A stretch of DNA of 64,000 bases from Hydractinia symbiolongicarpus (Eukaryota; Cnidaria; Hydrozoa; Anthoathecata; Hydractiniidae), in NCBI RefSeq assembly GCF_029227915.1, contig NC_079884.1, forward strand, positions 16,494,001 through 16,558,000. Direction: 5' to 3'. The translations under genes were made by a program, and so were the position numbers. The notes beneath the pieces were generated by a model. That model searched no databases and was not told the origin of the DNA. It saw only the letters and a list, made by a program, of their open reading frames with translations. Shown one piece after another: positions 35,626 through 46,753 of the stretch (its first letter is position 1; every line of letters begins with the position of its first letter).

Positions 35626-37392
35626 CCGCAGAGCGTAAGGCATTTGCTAAGAAAAACAGGCAGTACGAAGAGAATTATTCACTTTTTCCTTTGTATTTTT
35701 ACTTTTTAAACTGGCGCGATATATTGATTTTACAATTATTTAAAGGAAGGATACTCAGTATTGACATAAGATTGTATATTATGAAAGTTCAAGACCTAAA
35801 CTTGGTTATTATAATTGCTTCAAGTTGTGGGGTACACTCGTCATGAAAAGTTGGCAGTCAAAAGAGAAAGAAACCTTATTTTGCTAGCTAGTTACATCAC
35901 AAGTTTTAATATTGTCTTAAAAATATCACAGTGTTGATCAAAAATGCTAGCATGTCATTCAAGATTTATATAGATAGTAGTACAGCCAAAATAATGTAGC
36001 TCATTAAACACAGTAAAGAAAACAATGGGTTTTTTTCTAAAGTAATAGTTTCATGCTCATTAAACAGATACCTAGCTAGCTATAATATTAAAAAACAATT
36101 CCAAAATTTCTTATTTTGTGTTTGCTAGAAACTTTATTTAACTAACCAGGGCGGAGTTCCCTACATTTTTTATAAACCAAATTAAAAATTGTCAAAAAGC
36201 TGGCTGTATCTGTCTCGTTGTAGTTTTTGTTAGCTAGGGGTCACACTGGGCCACTCATATATATCGTAGCCTTATTCATACAGTAATCAGATATATAGGT
36301 TGGTAAGTGCACAGATGCTAAAAATAGGATCTTAAAAACTTATTTCTAATATCACTCAACTTAACAGTGCAGTTCAAACACCAACTTAGCCTTAAAAATT
36401 GCTACGCTTGCATTGGAATAATTTTAATCTGTAAAGTACAAAGTTTCGACCGCTGCGAAATATAAAATAAAATAACGTACCGTGGTTAAAATAAACACAT
36501 TTAATGGAAAACAACTTTTTAAACAAATTTAGTTACTTTAACTTTTTTCGTCAAATATTTTTGGTTGCCACATTTTTCTTATGTCAATGTACCAAAATTA
36601 CTATAGCTATCACAAAATTGTAAAAGTGGGCCTTGCCTAAATTTATTCTTGCATTTTACCAAAATTAAAAACACAGTAATATAGTGTAACATGCTATTAT
36701 ATATATCCCTTCCTAGCTAGCTATGTAATATTTATATACAATAATTTCTAACGAAAAGTCAAAGTCGGTCATTATATCATTGAAGTGTGTATTTTATTTT
36801 CAGTCGATTTCATCTATGCTCTTTTTTATATAACTAGTTAGCTATACTTTGCAAATAAATCCTTTATAAAATGCTTTTCCACGTTAATCCATGTCAAACT
36901 TGCAGATCCATATATAGCTAGCTAGCTATAGCTTACTGTAAAAAAACGTCCTTTAAGTCTTTCTATAGCTAGCTGTTATTTTTATTTCTTCTTGCCAAAG
37001 TGCACTGATAATGATAGAATAGTGTTTCGTTTTAACCATTACTTTATTCCCCACAACACAAAATGTATGGTATATGTAGCTTGCAACTTCAGAAAGCTAA
37101 CCCCTAAAACCAACATCAACAATATGTCTTCTCTTGCGTCTCTTTAAAAGTCATTAAATTAAGTTTTCTCCGATTCCAACATCTTACCCATGTCAATATA
37201 CCACAAAGAGGGTTAGCAACACCATTTAAACGTGTTAATAAAAAAGCAAAACGTCAGTTAAAGTAAAAAATTATTTAAAGAACCATCAGGCAGGATTTTG
37301 CATTTCTGCCTCTTTTCGCAGCACTAACCAGAATAGTTGTGAAAAACTAACCATGAAAATTATTTGGGCTATCGAGACAAATGAAAACAAGT
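35626..37392. other. Spacer between two Polinton-like blocks
   Basis: AT-rich unique-looking DNA without a recognised gene. GCTAGCTAGCTA-type runs recur (36065, 36715, 36918). It is bounded on both sides by the 65-bp inverted repeat. Confidence 0.5.
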
Positions 37393-37465
37393 CAAAAATT
37401 TGTCCCTACAAAGCGCTTCGCTAGCGCCCAGACTTGCGCGGTATGAAACTCCGTAATGGGAAATT
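37393..37465 (+). repeat. Inverted repeat, right copy
   Basis: This is the mirror copy of 35550-35625. Beyond CTCCGTAATGGG the two sides diverge, so only the first ~65 bp of the capsid-like gene region is duplicated. Confidence 0.85.
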
Positions 37466-37578
37466 TGAACTCTTTGCCGGCCTCCCTTCATACCTAATAG
37501 CTGTTTGCTTTTTGCGTATGGGTCCATCAGTATACCGTATGCGTTCATACTTATTTATTATATAGCTGTAAATAAAAG

Positions 37579-38545
37579 ATGGCTGATAATCCAATTTTTA
37601 CACCCAAGGAGGATATTGGTAAGCATGATGATAAAGGCGACAAAGAGGATACCCAGCAATCAACTCAATTACCTGGAACATCGGGGACTTGCGTGTAGGT
37701 GCTTGGAGTTGGGCCTGGAGGCGCAAAAAACTGGGCTATTTCATTCGAAAGTTGATAACCTAAGTTGATAAGCTGGGTATGACGCCCAATGCAATGCATT
37801 ACGACAGATTCAGGATTGGGGAGGGTGGTGAACTTATATTAAAGAAGGTTGTGACAGGGAAGAAATTACTACCGGAAGTAATACTTACGCTGCAAGATGG
37901 TAATTTTCCAACTATAAAACAGCTCCAGGCCAGGCTAGGTGTGACACGCTTGCGGGCGATGGGCTTTGATGATTATCAGACACCCAACAAAGGTAGTAGG
38001 ACAGAGCCCCAGAATCTTATCCGTGATGTTAATGTCCTTATAAATAGGGATGAGGATGATGAGAGGAGCCCTTTGATAAGGCCCGAGGTGATGGAGATGG
38101 AGACGTATGACAATTTTCAAAATTTTGCACAAGATGTAGAGGGTTATATAGATACCTCATTTGCAGGCATTGACGATAAGGAGGAGATTAATATAAGGGC
38201 CCTTATATCGGAGATTGAAAATCTGCGGGTAATATAAGGGAGGTGAAAGAAAAAATAAACAAATATAATAGTAAAATAAGTACGGCAGAGGGCAGACTGA
38301 AAGAATTTAAGAAGCAGAAGGCTGGGGTTCGAAGGCTTCAGGATACCGAGCTTGAGAAGGACATCGCGAAATTAAAGGAGGATAGGAAGGATGAACTGAG
38401 TAGGCATGGTCTAATTTCCTCCGAGGTTTTTAAGCATCTACGGAATATTATGTCTGAGTTGATGAAAATCGCCGGGGATGACATGCCTTTGCTTGAAGAG
38501 CTTAAAACACTTTTCCGTGAACAGGGGATAACCATAGCCAGCAGT
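37579..38545 (+). pseudogene. Coiled-coil structural-type gene of the second Polinton-like block
   Basis: An ATG at 37579 opens MADNPIFTPKEDIGKHDDKG, stopped after about 40 codons. After a shift the frame from 37779 gives about 150 residues (FRIGEGGELILKKVVTGKKL ... IRALISEIENLRVI). A second shift at 38237 leads to a Lys/Glu coiled coil (KINKYNSKISTAEGRLKEFK) running to about 38540. The three pieces look like one former gene of about 320 residues. No enzyme motif is visible. Its place beside capsid-type genes suggests a virion or assembly protein. I do not recognise it further. Confidence 0.45.
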
Positions 38546-39768
38546 AGGTCTACTAATTTCCACCATTGTTCTTGTTGTTACGGGAGGAGAGGGTGCGGCA
38601 GCAGGTGCTGCAGGGGGAAAAAGGGTTTGTGCAGAAGCAACTCGAGAGGCTTGGGAATTTCCTGAAATACCTGGCAAGTAAAGCAGGTGACACCCTACCC
38701 GTATGGTATGATCGGGTATATGGGGTGTGGTGTGCTTTGGAGGTATAGGATGCGTGTCATGCTTTGGGGTATATATAGGTATTTTGGCAATATGCTTGAG
38801 GGGTGTGGTGGACGAATGACGCACAATAGGTCTGTTATTAAAGTCAAGCCTTATACCAATCATCGCACTTGCGGTTGCTATCAAAATATTATTGTTATAC
38901 CCTACAATCTTCCCCATACGTAGATTCATGTCACTGGGCAACATGTACACGTGGTGCATTACAGCGAAGTTCACAGGTGTGCCCGCATGCTGGAGTACCT
39001 TCTGAAATTCGGTGATGCCATGGCTTACATTTTCTTGCCTTTGGACCATAGCCTCGAATTTTTGTACTAGAATTTGCCTTGCTGTATAATTGTCGGCATT
39101 AGAGCCTATCAGGGACGCCTTGGCACCTGCCTGAGACCCTAGTAAAAGAACTACATAAACCCTGATACTCTCGCTTAGTTTGGTCAGACCCTCTGACGTT
39201 AGGCCTTGGCTTGTGGGCATAATAAACTTGGCCCAATCACCATCAACCTGCGGCCACCATCTACCATCTGTTAACGACGACATGACCGCCCTAAACTTGT
39301 ATAGAGCGTTAGGGTCTGCACCATATTCGCGGCATACCCGTGCGTATCCAGATGTGGAATAAGGGTTCTTATATTGCGAGAACCCATCGTCAAATGGCAT
39401 GGGTACCTTCATACTTGCCAGAATACAATGCATATAATAGTACACGTGGAATTTGAAGATGGAGTTGATGAGTGGTACGGAGCCTGTCATGTGTTTGGCA
39501 CATATGCCTAATGCGGTGGTCGCACAATGGGCGGCAAAATTAACCTGAATGTTCCAATAGGGCAGGGCCTGCACTTCACATTAACGGGGTCATCAAGGTA
39601 GGTTGTTGGGACCCTTATGGCAAATTTGGTAAACTCCGGGAATACGACAGAAATATGGGAGTCCGTACACACGTAGAGGTCCTGATGTTCCAGGTTTTTT
39701 ACACCGAGTGCCCATTCACCCCTGTTACTTTTATACTTTGCAGAGTGGTTGTATTGATAGATGTTCAT
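38546..39768 (-). pseudogene. Capsid-type gene of the second Polinton-like block, one frameshift
   Basis: The ATG at 39768 starts MNIYQYNHSAKYKSNRGEWA and runs to VPTTYLDDPVNV. A shift near 39580 moves into the long frame ending at 38438 (INSIFKFHVYYYMHCILASM, FDDGFSQYKNPYSTSGYAR, KFIMPTSQGLTSEGLTKLSE, LVQKFEAMVQRQ). A hydrophobic stretch (NNNILIATASAMIGI) and a Pro/His-rich tail follow. The final codons overlap the coiled-coil gene in antisense, so the natural 3' end probably lies near 38550-38700. It is the longer relative of the fragments at 13.5-14.17 kb. I infer a penton-like or minor capsid protein from context only. Apart from the single shift the frame is open for nearly 380 codons. 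Confidence 0.5.
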
Positions 39769-39785
39769 TTCTTAAAACAAAAGGG

Positions 39786-40350
39786 AATGAAGCAACTTTG
39801 TATCACTGATATCGAAAAGCCTACTATTTTCGAGAACTACCTAGGACAGGACACTCGAATAGCTCTGAAATCCATCAGCATTAGACCCGGGTGGCTGAAT
39901 TTGTATAGCAATACAGATTTTACCATACGTAAGGTAGGGCCTGACCAGAGAGTGACTCGGATGGAGATCATCAGCGGTTTATACAGGATAGAAGATATTG
40001 CGACTATTGTGAAAAGCCAGGCAAAGGACATGATCAAGCTTTTCGTATTGAAAAGTGGCTACTGCAGGCTCTGTGTCAGCGATGGGTACTTGGTGGTGAT
40101 GAATCGACAATTACAAGAGCTCCTAGGCCTACCCTACGACCCTAGTAAGAAGTATTATATGAAGGGTGACTATGATGGGTACTATAGACCGACATTTACC
40201 ATAGGCTGAGACTCGTTTGTCCCAAGTTGGATGAGGACGATTGTCTGTTAGATGACAAAAAGTCTAAAATTTTGGCCTTGCTTCCCACCAAGGAATTGAA
40301 CGCCTGGGAGGATTTCCTGACCTGGACCTTTGATACCCCTGTATACCTGT
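39786..40350 (+). CDS. 'LCITDI' gene of unknown function, better copy
   Basis: From the ATG at 39786 (MKQLCITDIEKPTIF) the frame is open to a TGA at 40207, about 140 codons. It holds DFTIRKVGPDQRVTRMEIIS, GLYRIEDIATIVKSQAKDM and LPYDPSKKYYMKGDYDGYYR. Right after the stop, a one-base shift recovers LVCPKLDEDDCLLDDK and FLTWTFDTPVYL, which are also present in the copy at 14.2-14.6 kb. The original protein was therefore about 185 residues or more and is truncated here. It is divergently arranged with the capsid-type gene in both copies, with about 20 bases between the two starts, suggesting a shared promoter. Function unknown. Confidence 0.5.
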
Positions 40351-40354
40351 ATAC

Positions 40355-40909
40355 CATCCTTTTTTACAGGCTCTGTCGTTAATTTTTTAAAAATTAACTC
40401 TTCGACTTTTGACCATATTTGACGATATTTAGCAATCCAATCAGGATATTCCTCAAAATCCAGACTCATTGCCGGTGACGCGGAGGCGTTATACTTAGTC
40501 AACCCATTCGGGGACCAGATTTTTGGTGTCTTTACCCTCAAGGCCACAACAAGGTCCTGTGTATGATACCCTATCACATATCGTTTTTCCTTACCTCCAT
40601 TGGCGGGCATGGCATCCGATACCGTCAAGTATTCCATATTATCGTTAATGTCTGTAAACGAAGCAGCAAAACTGTAGAATATATTAGGTTTAACAAGCTC
40701 ATTTTCAAATTGCAGCATCTTCTTTATTGTATATCGAATGAGTGCAGAGAATTGCAAGTCATCGTACATACGCAGCCGCCCCCATTATATGTGATATATT
40801 CATGATAGCAGTACCAGCATAACATTTTACCACTTACAACGAACCTCCGACCACAGGTACATTTGTCATATGCATCGAGTACCCTTTTACAGTCGTTACA
40901 TTGTTCCAT
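40355..40909 (-). pseudogene. Zinc-ribbon-headed protein of the Polinton-like block, one frameshift
   Basis: The ATG at 40909 opens a cysteine-rich head (CNDCKRVLDAYDKCTCG, LCWYCYHEY), which looks like a four- to six-cysteine zinc ribbon. After a shift near 40760 the frame 40769-40248 continues (DLQFSALIRYTIKKMLQFEN, KRYVIGYHTQDLVVALRVK). Homology probably stops near 40355, where the sequence becomes antisense to the opposing gene. The start codon abuts the stop of the next upstream small gene (TAA then ATG), so the two were probably co-transcribed. I cannot name it. Confidence 0.45.
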
Positions 40910-41104
40910 TTATTTATCACAGTTACAAGGACGATCTAGGGCATTAAATTGATCCCAGAGGTCTTGAATTCTCTGATTATTATACTTCTCCTTCTCTGAT
41001 TCTTGTACGCATGCCAGGGTTACAAGTGGCAGGGATAGGCCGATGGCGGTAAGGAAGGTCATGAATAACATACGTTTCAAGCTATATTGACAGTTAATAC
41101 ACAT
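40910..41104 (-). CDS. Small membrane or secreted protein
   Basis: This is an intact frame of 64 residues: a short basic start (MCINCQYSLKRM), a hydrophobic helix (LFMTFLTAIGLSLPLVTLAC) and a charged tail ending CNCDK. It could be a signal peptide with a C-terminal cysteine pair or a single-pass membrane protein. Its stop is directly followed by the ATG of the zinc-ribbon gene. Small membrane proteins are common in Polinton-like and adintovirus-like elements; the role is unknown. Confidence 0.5.
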   Translation of the reverse strand: MCINCQYSLKRMLFMTFLTAIGLSLPLVTLACVQESEKEKYNNQRIQDLWDQFNALDRPCNCDK

Positions 41105-41152
41105 TTTTATTAGTAGTAGTTATCTTGCAACATTTGCTGTAAAATAACGTTT

Positions 41153-41686
41153 TCAGCCCCCCCCCCTCCCCCAATACTTTTTGAAACCTACCTTTTCATC
41201 CTTTGAAAGGCACCAATCGATGAACCCGATACGGATGCCATGCCAATGGAAGAAGATCCTCCTTAATCCTGGCCTTTTCGGATCAGAGAGTAGTTCGGGC
41301 TCATCTTCAGAAACCCTGTTGCACATGTCCTGGGTGACAAACCAGTCCGGCACAAACTCGAACAGCCAGGGGTCCCTTTCAACAGCCTTGTCACACATGT
41401 CCCGCGTTTTGAACCGATCCAGTATATATTCGAGCGGTTCGGGATCCTTTTCAACAGCCCTGCTACACATGCCTTGCGTCATGAACCGATCCGGTACATG
41501 TTGAAACATGTCGGGATTTTTTTCGGCAGCCTTGTTGCACATATCTTGCACCATGAACCGATCTGGTATGGCCCTGAGCATCTCGAAATCCCTTTCAAAA
41601 ACTTTGTTACACATTTCTTGCGTCTTGAGTCGGTCCGGTACATGCCCCAGCATATACGGCATTTCTTCAACGACCTTGTTGCACAT
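41153..41686 (-). CDS. 24-residue tandem-repeat protein, DUF4116-like
   Basis: The frame encodes five complete and one partial copy of a 24-residue unit of the type MCNKAAEKNPDMFQHVPDRF + MTQG. Invariant or near-invariant positions are M-C at the start, a hydrophobic V/A, D/E-x-P, and V-P-D-(R/W)-F near the end. The last unit breaks off after about residue 130. A non-repeat tail of about 45 residues follows (FFHWHGIRIGFIDWCLSK). This is the pattern of DUF4116 repeats, which I know from giant viruses and from cnidarian and protist genomes. It is probably cargo of the element. Function unknown; the unit number likely varies between copies. Confidence 0.65.
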   Translation of the reverse strand: MCNKVVEEMPYMLGHVPDRLKTQEMCNKVFERDFEMLRAIPDRFMVQDMCNKAAEKNPDMFQHVPDRFMTQGMCSRAVEKDPEPLEYILDRFKTRDMCDKAVERDPWLFEFVPDWFVTQDMCNRVSEDEPELLSDPKRPGLRRIFFHWHGIRIGFIDWCLSKDEKVGFKKYWGRGGG

Positions 41687-41776
41687 GTCTTGGGTCTCTT
41701 CCCCATGACCGAATAGGGTTAAACCACTTAAGGAGATATCACTTTATTATTATTATAATGGATTGGTAATGTGAAA

Positions 41777-42030
41777 TGGGTAAAAATTGTATTACCTATA
41801 AATCAAATGGAAAACAACGTCTTACAACAAAAGTTCATCAAAGAAATAAAGAACACACTATAAAGCTATTGAGAAGACGAATGTATGAAATAGTATGTGC
41901 CAAATATATGGCGAAATTCAATTAAATGGCCAAAAACCTGGGGGCGTTGAATCGACTCCTCCAAAAAATGGTAATATGGATCACTATACTATCATTTATA
42001 ATTGGGGCGTTTAAGACCAGACACTAAAGA
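41777..42030 (+). CDS. Two overlapping small ORFs
   Basis: An ATG near 41777 opens 49 codons of a basic protein (MGKNCITYKSNGKQRL ... YEIVCAKYMAKFN). Its TAA overlaps the ATG of a second frame of 33 codons (MAKNLGALNRLLQ) with a hydrophobic helix (MVIWITILSFIIGAF). The TAAATG overlap resembles compact viral gene packing. Both are too short to classify and could be chance frames. Confidence 0.35.
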
Positions 42031-42400
42031 AGATACCACTATATAGCATCATATGATGAATTAAATAATTTCTAAGCCTAATATAGTAATTAACAAGAGA
42101 GATTTCCAAAAACTAGACAAATTTGAACTCATTAAATTAATAGTAGGAAAAAAAGCCATAAATGATAAGCCTGGTTATATCCAAAAACTAACAGATGGAT
42201 CAAAATAAATGGACCAGCGTATAAAAAGCTAAAACAAATTCCAGTATCTAGGATGTTCAATGAAGAAAAACCTATTGCACCACCAAGGAAAGCAACATAT
42301 AAACCAAGAAAACCAGTTCCAACACCTATAGTACAATTAGATAAAGCATTGAAGAATACCATTAAATCATTTTAAGCAAGAATAGTAAAGACAATGAATC

Positions 42401-43192
42401 TGTTCTGCCCAATCTTAGGACGCTGCCCAATCTTTGGACATAAAATTGCCCAGTCTTAAGACTGGCCGGCCAGTCTTGAGACTGGGCAGGGCGTCACAAG
42501 ATTGGGCAAAAGACCATGTTAGGCCCATCTTTGGCGCCTTTTAGATTTTAAAGAAGGGATGTACCACACAAGCTCTGTTTTTTGCAAGTCCCAACAAACA
42601 TTCTCAGGCACATTAAAACATCATATTTTGGGTACTGTTGAATTGATCCGGCCAGTTTTGGACACAGTAGAGTGAAAATCGCGGCTAGCTAGCTAGATAG
42701 CTGGTAGAGCACGTTTTATACATTTAGCATTTATATACAGCTTGTAGTAGTGGCTAAATTTTAAAAATAAAATGTTTATATTTATGATGAATCAGAAAAA
42801 TCGTATTCAACCATATTATTAGTTAGCTAGCTGTTAATTTCATTGGATGAGATGTTTAGCCAGCTAGCTAATATCATAGTCTATAGAAGAAAAACCTTAT
42901 AGACTATGCTAATATGGTTGAGTAGTTTCAATTTTTTATACATAAAATACATGGTATATATAAATTTTTGGCCTTTTGATTTCCCAAGAAAAGTTTCAAT
43001 TTAAAGTTCCTATTAAGAGGTAAATTCTAAAAATTTTATTGTTCTGTTTGTCTTCCACAATTGTTCTAAGATTGGGCATGTACGTCCATAGATTGGGCAG
43101 TCCAATCTTAAGACTGGCCACTCATTTGTCACTGTCGGAAGATTGACCTGGCCAGTCTTAAGACGGGGCGCGTTCAAAGATTGGGCAGAACA
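42401..43192. mobile_element. Non-autonomous DNA transposon, TGTTCTGCCCAATCTT ends, AATC duplication
   Basis: The left end TGTTCTGCCCAATCTT and the right end AAGATTGGGCAGAACA are exact inverted repeats of 16 bp. AATC precedes (42397-42400) and follows (43193-43196) the element. Inside both ends are many copies of CCAGTCTTAAGACTGG-like palindromes and of CCCAATCTT in both orientations. No transposase is present. Confidence 0.8.
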
Positions 43193-43246
43193 AATCCACT
43201 AAAACAACTAACATCCACAAGAAATGACGTAGCAGGCGTTCTAAAC

Positions 43247-43839
43247 TGTTGTGTTTATATATATCATTGAATCAAAATTCATTGTTTATGTCAGTCCGTA
43301 AAATGTACCTTGTCATGTGTAGTGCTACTATTTATTGCTATGTCTTGTTTATTCAATTTCTTTGCTCACTTGTCCAGTCCTGTGTCTCATTGTCTCGTAT
43401 GTCCCACTTGTATCATTATGTTTCATCTTAGCTATGTGTATTGTTTAATTGTCGATTGTTAGTATCGTGTGATTAGGGATTTCATGTCAATTACTTTATA
43501 TAATACGTTTTTTACATTTTTCGCTCATTCCGTCAAATCACAAATCTGAGCAGTCACAAAATAACTCTATACAAAAAGTATCAAACAATTTTTTACACAC
43601 GTTAAACTTTAAAGGAACATTTCAGAGTAATTCAATTTCAAGTTTATCTGGTTCTATACTTGGGCAATCTGGTACGATTATTTAATAATATATTTCCATT
43701 TTATTTTGTCAAACGTTTGTTAAATTTCAAAGCTAAACTTGTATATATTTTCTTTCAGTTTGAATAACTTAACTTGCCATACCATTACAGTTTTAAATTG
43801 TATTCCGAGCAACCCGACCTAAAACTGGATAGACCCACA
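43247..43839 (+). repeat. 5' LTR of the BEL/Pao element
   Basis: 593 bp, beginning TGTTGTGTTTATATATATC and ending TGGATAGACCCACA (TG...CA). It is preceded by the target site TAAAC (43242-43246). Confidence 0.85.
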
Positions 43840-43862
43840 TTCAAACAGATCTAATGTAATCA

Positions 43863-45042
43863 ATGAGGAGTAGCAAAAGATTGGACTACAAAACATTATC
43901 TGACACTGGCGAAAAAGATACCAAAATTACTACTACAAAAGACTCGCAGAATGGTATCGAAAATCTCAGCCTCTTGGTGGATATGAAACTCAATGAAGAT
44001 ATCTCTGATGAGAAGAATAGGTCCCTGTTAAAGGATCACTTAGCTGTTGAAAAATCTATGCTAGTAATGGAAATTCAAGATCTCTTCGATAAGGATGGTG
44101 TGTGTTATTTATATCCATCGAATGAAATGTACGAAAAAGCTCTTTCGCAAGCACTATCACTACGTGCTAATTACAGACACAAACATAAAGAACTACAAAA
44201 ACACCTTGGAGAATATTATGAAGGAAAGTATAAGAAATCGTTCACTCTTCAATACAAATCAATAAGAAATATATTAAAGCGATCAAGCAAAAGAAGAAAG
44301 AATTACAGGTGGAAGAAGAGAAAGCCATCTGATTCTGCAGTAAAAGTTCAACATTGTTTCTCCATGAATCTGATCGACTTATTAATGATCTAAAGAAGAA
44401 ATTCCACATACCTGAAGAAGAAAATGACAAAGCAATCAAAAGGAGATATGATGAATTAACTTCTCAAGAGAAAATAATTAAAAAAATAGGAGAGAAGCTC
44501 GAAAAAATTTGTACTAATACTCCTGAAAACTTTCCTATGAAAAGAGATGTTAGAAAACTCATGGAGAGGTATGATAACCTTAAATTTCTAAAGAGAGAGT
44601 ATATTCAGAAAGTGGAATATGAGGTTAATTCACGAGAAATTGAGAAAGTTGAATCATTTAACACTTCTTCTTTAAATATCAAGCTTAATAAATTCAAGGA
44701 CTATAGCTCAACTCTTTATCTACACATTTCAAACTATGCTTGAGAAACTATACACTAAAAAGTTTACTACCTGATCTGTTAAGAAATAATTACCTTGAGA
44801 ATCCTGCTTTAATGTTAGTTAGGAATGTTGACGACATTAAAGAGATATGGAAGAGACTCGTAGCAGCATATGGAGATTGCAAAACCATGCTAGCGAAAAA
44901 ATTACATGAAGTGAACAACATGGATTTATTGTGGAAGCTAAGAGACCCGGAAAAGTTTACAAACGGAATAGCCAAAATTATTACAGTCATGAAGGATCTG
45001 CTCTCATTATGCAAAAAGCATGGTTTGGGAAAGAATTTATAA
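43863..45042 (+). pseudogene. BEL/Pao gag region, frameshifted
   Basis: Three overlapping frames (43863-44393, 44354-44743, 44740-45042) carry a continuous gag-type sequence: a helical, Lys/Glu-rich N-terminal half and, in the last frame, the conserved LPDLLRNNYLENPALMLVRN and YGDCKTMLAKKLHEVN blocks typical of the DUF1759-like gag domain. Shifts near 44300 and 44740 disable it. In an intact element this would make the particle shell. Confidence 0.6.
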
Positions 45043-45229
45043 GCTGCTAGGAGATAGAAGAGTAATAAGATGGCTCGCGACAGATGTGAAGAAGATGGTA
45101 AAAATTTATCGAATAAATTGATTGATTTTTTGGAAAAAGATGTGAATCTACCAACAAAAGATACTGTTACTAGGGAAAGAAATAAAACCTCAACAAGTCA
45201 AAGAATCAAACTACTTCAATAACATGACT

Positions 45230-45740
45230 TCGATGACAAGGTAATATCAAATTTTTCTTGTTTTATATGTGGAGAAAAAAATCATGGGGCTACTAATGGA
45301 CCTACTGGATCCATGTTGTTACAGTACTTTTCCTGTAAAAAATTTGTCGAAATGTCACCCGCAGATAGATTTACTGTTTTAAGAAGAAATGGCCTTTGCT
45401 TTCAGTGTCTATTTCCAGCAGCCAAACAAAAGCAAGGAAAACATCCAGAGGGAAAATGCCAGAGAGATTTCACATGTAAACATCAATCACATGACAAATA
45501 TCTATCTAAAATGCACGTTTGGTATGTGAGGAGCACAAAGACACACTTAAGAATAGGGACTTGCTCCAACACTATAAGCAGAGATGCATCCTTCGACAAC
45601 GATTTGAGCTTCCAGAATTTTCAAATAATATTTAACTGTCCTTTAACAATTTTGAAAACGAAGAATACGCTGGAACCGAAATCACTTGCAGATGTACGCA
45701 ATGCAGAAACTGTAAAGTATGTAAAAAGCATGATCGAGAT
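45230..45740 (+). pseudogene. BEL/Pao gag C-terminal zinc-binding segment
   Basis: The frame 45313-45780 includes FTVLRRNGLCFQCLFPAAK, GKCQRDFTCKHQSHDK, a Cys/His cluster of the BEL nucleocapsid type. Just upstream a second pair (FSCFICGEKNH) is in another frame. After about 45640 the sequence should enter protease and reverse transcriptase, but instead a short unrelated-looking stretch leads to the integrase, marking a large deletion. Confidence 0.55.
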
Positions 45741-45764
45741 AACACTATCAGCATCAAAGAATAA

Positions 45765-46700
45765 GTGGAACAGGAGATGATCGAAAAATCGGTCACATTA
45801 GATGAAATCAATAATTCAACTGTGGCAAGACTGCCAATGACACACAATCCAATCGTCAAATTGTGTCCAAACAAATTCAAAGCAACTTCTTGTGCAGCAA
45901 CTTCTTGTGCAGCAATCCAGACAATGGAGGATTATTCATTAACTGCGTTTATTCAAGCGTTTGTGCGATTTTCCTGTGAAAATGGCTATCCAAAATTATT
46001 GTTATCTGAAGAAGGAAGTCAACTTGTGAAAGCATTTCATTCAATGGAGCTTAATTATGTTGACATCAAACACAACTTACACAAAAATGTATCAGTTGAA
46101 TATGAATTGTGTCCAGTAGCAGGTCATAACATTAATGGCAGAGTGGAGAGAAAGATAAGAGAAGTGAAAAAGTTGCCAAAAATTTCTTCGACCAATAGAA
46201 GATTATCTATCATGCAATGGGAGACGATTTCAGCAGAGATTGCTAACAACATCAACAATTTACCACTAGCTTTGGGTAACACAGTTTCCAACTTTGAATC
46301 TATGGATATTCTTACACCAAATCGTCTGAGATTGGGTGGAAATAATGGGAAAAGTCCCGTTGGAAGTATGATTGTGACAAATGATCCAGATAGAATATTT
46401 AAAGCAAATCAAGAAGTGTTCAATGCTTGGTTTGAAAATTGGCTCTTGAGTCATGTACCGAATGACTCAACCAAAATGGTATAAATCAGATAAATGCATC
46501 CAAAAGGGTGATATGGTATTGTTTCCGAAACAAGATACCCCGTTATGTTTAAATTGTACGGTATTGTCGAAGAAGTTGTGATGGATAAAGACGAGAAGAT
46601 ACGTAAGTCGAAATTCGTTATCGTAACCATAATGAAAAATTACTCGTCGTGCTGTTCGTAGTTTGGTTGTAATTCACCATGTTGATGAATTAGATATAAT
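45765..46700 (+). pseudogene. BEL/Pao integrase, C-terminal part
   Basis: From about 45900 the frame reads FIQAFVRFSCENGYPKLLLS, EEGSQLVKAF (the second catalytic Asp region, where Asp is Glu here), AGHNINGRVERKIREVKK (with the catalytic Glu) and MDILTPNRLRLGGNNGKSPV, then FNAWFENWLLSHV, the DUF5641-like tail. A shift after 46484 continues into IQKGDMVLFPKQD. The first catalytic Asp and the zinc head are lost in the deletion, so it is inactive. Confidence 0.65.
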
Positions 46701-46753
46701 GGACGAACTTTCCATGTTCCAACAATGAATGTTTGATACTTCCGCTGGGGAAG

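Noticed and set aside
41181-41716. Plus-strand repeat-containing frames
   Set aside because: They are antisense of the 24-residue repeat gene; the minus-strand reading has the recognisable M-C...V-P-D-x-F unit.
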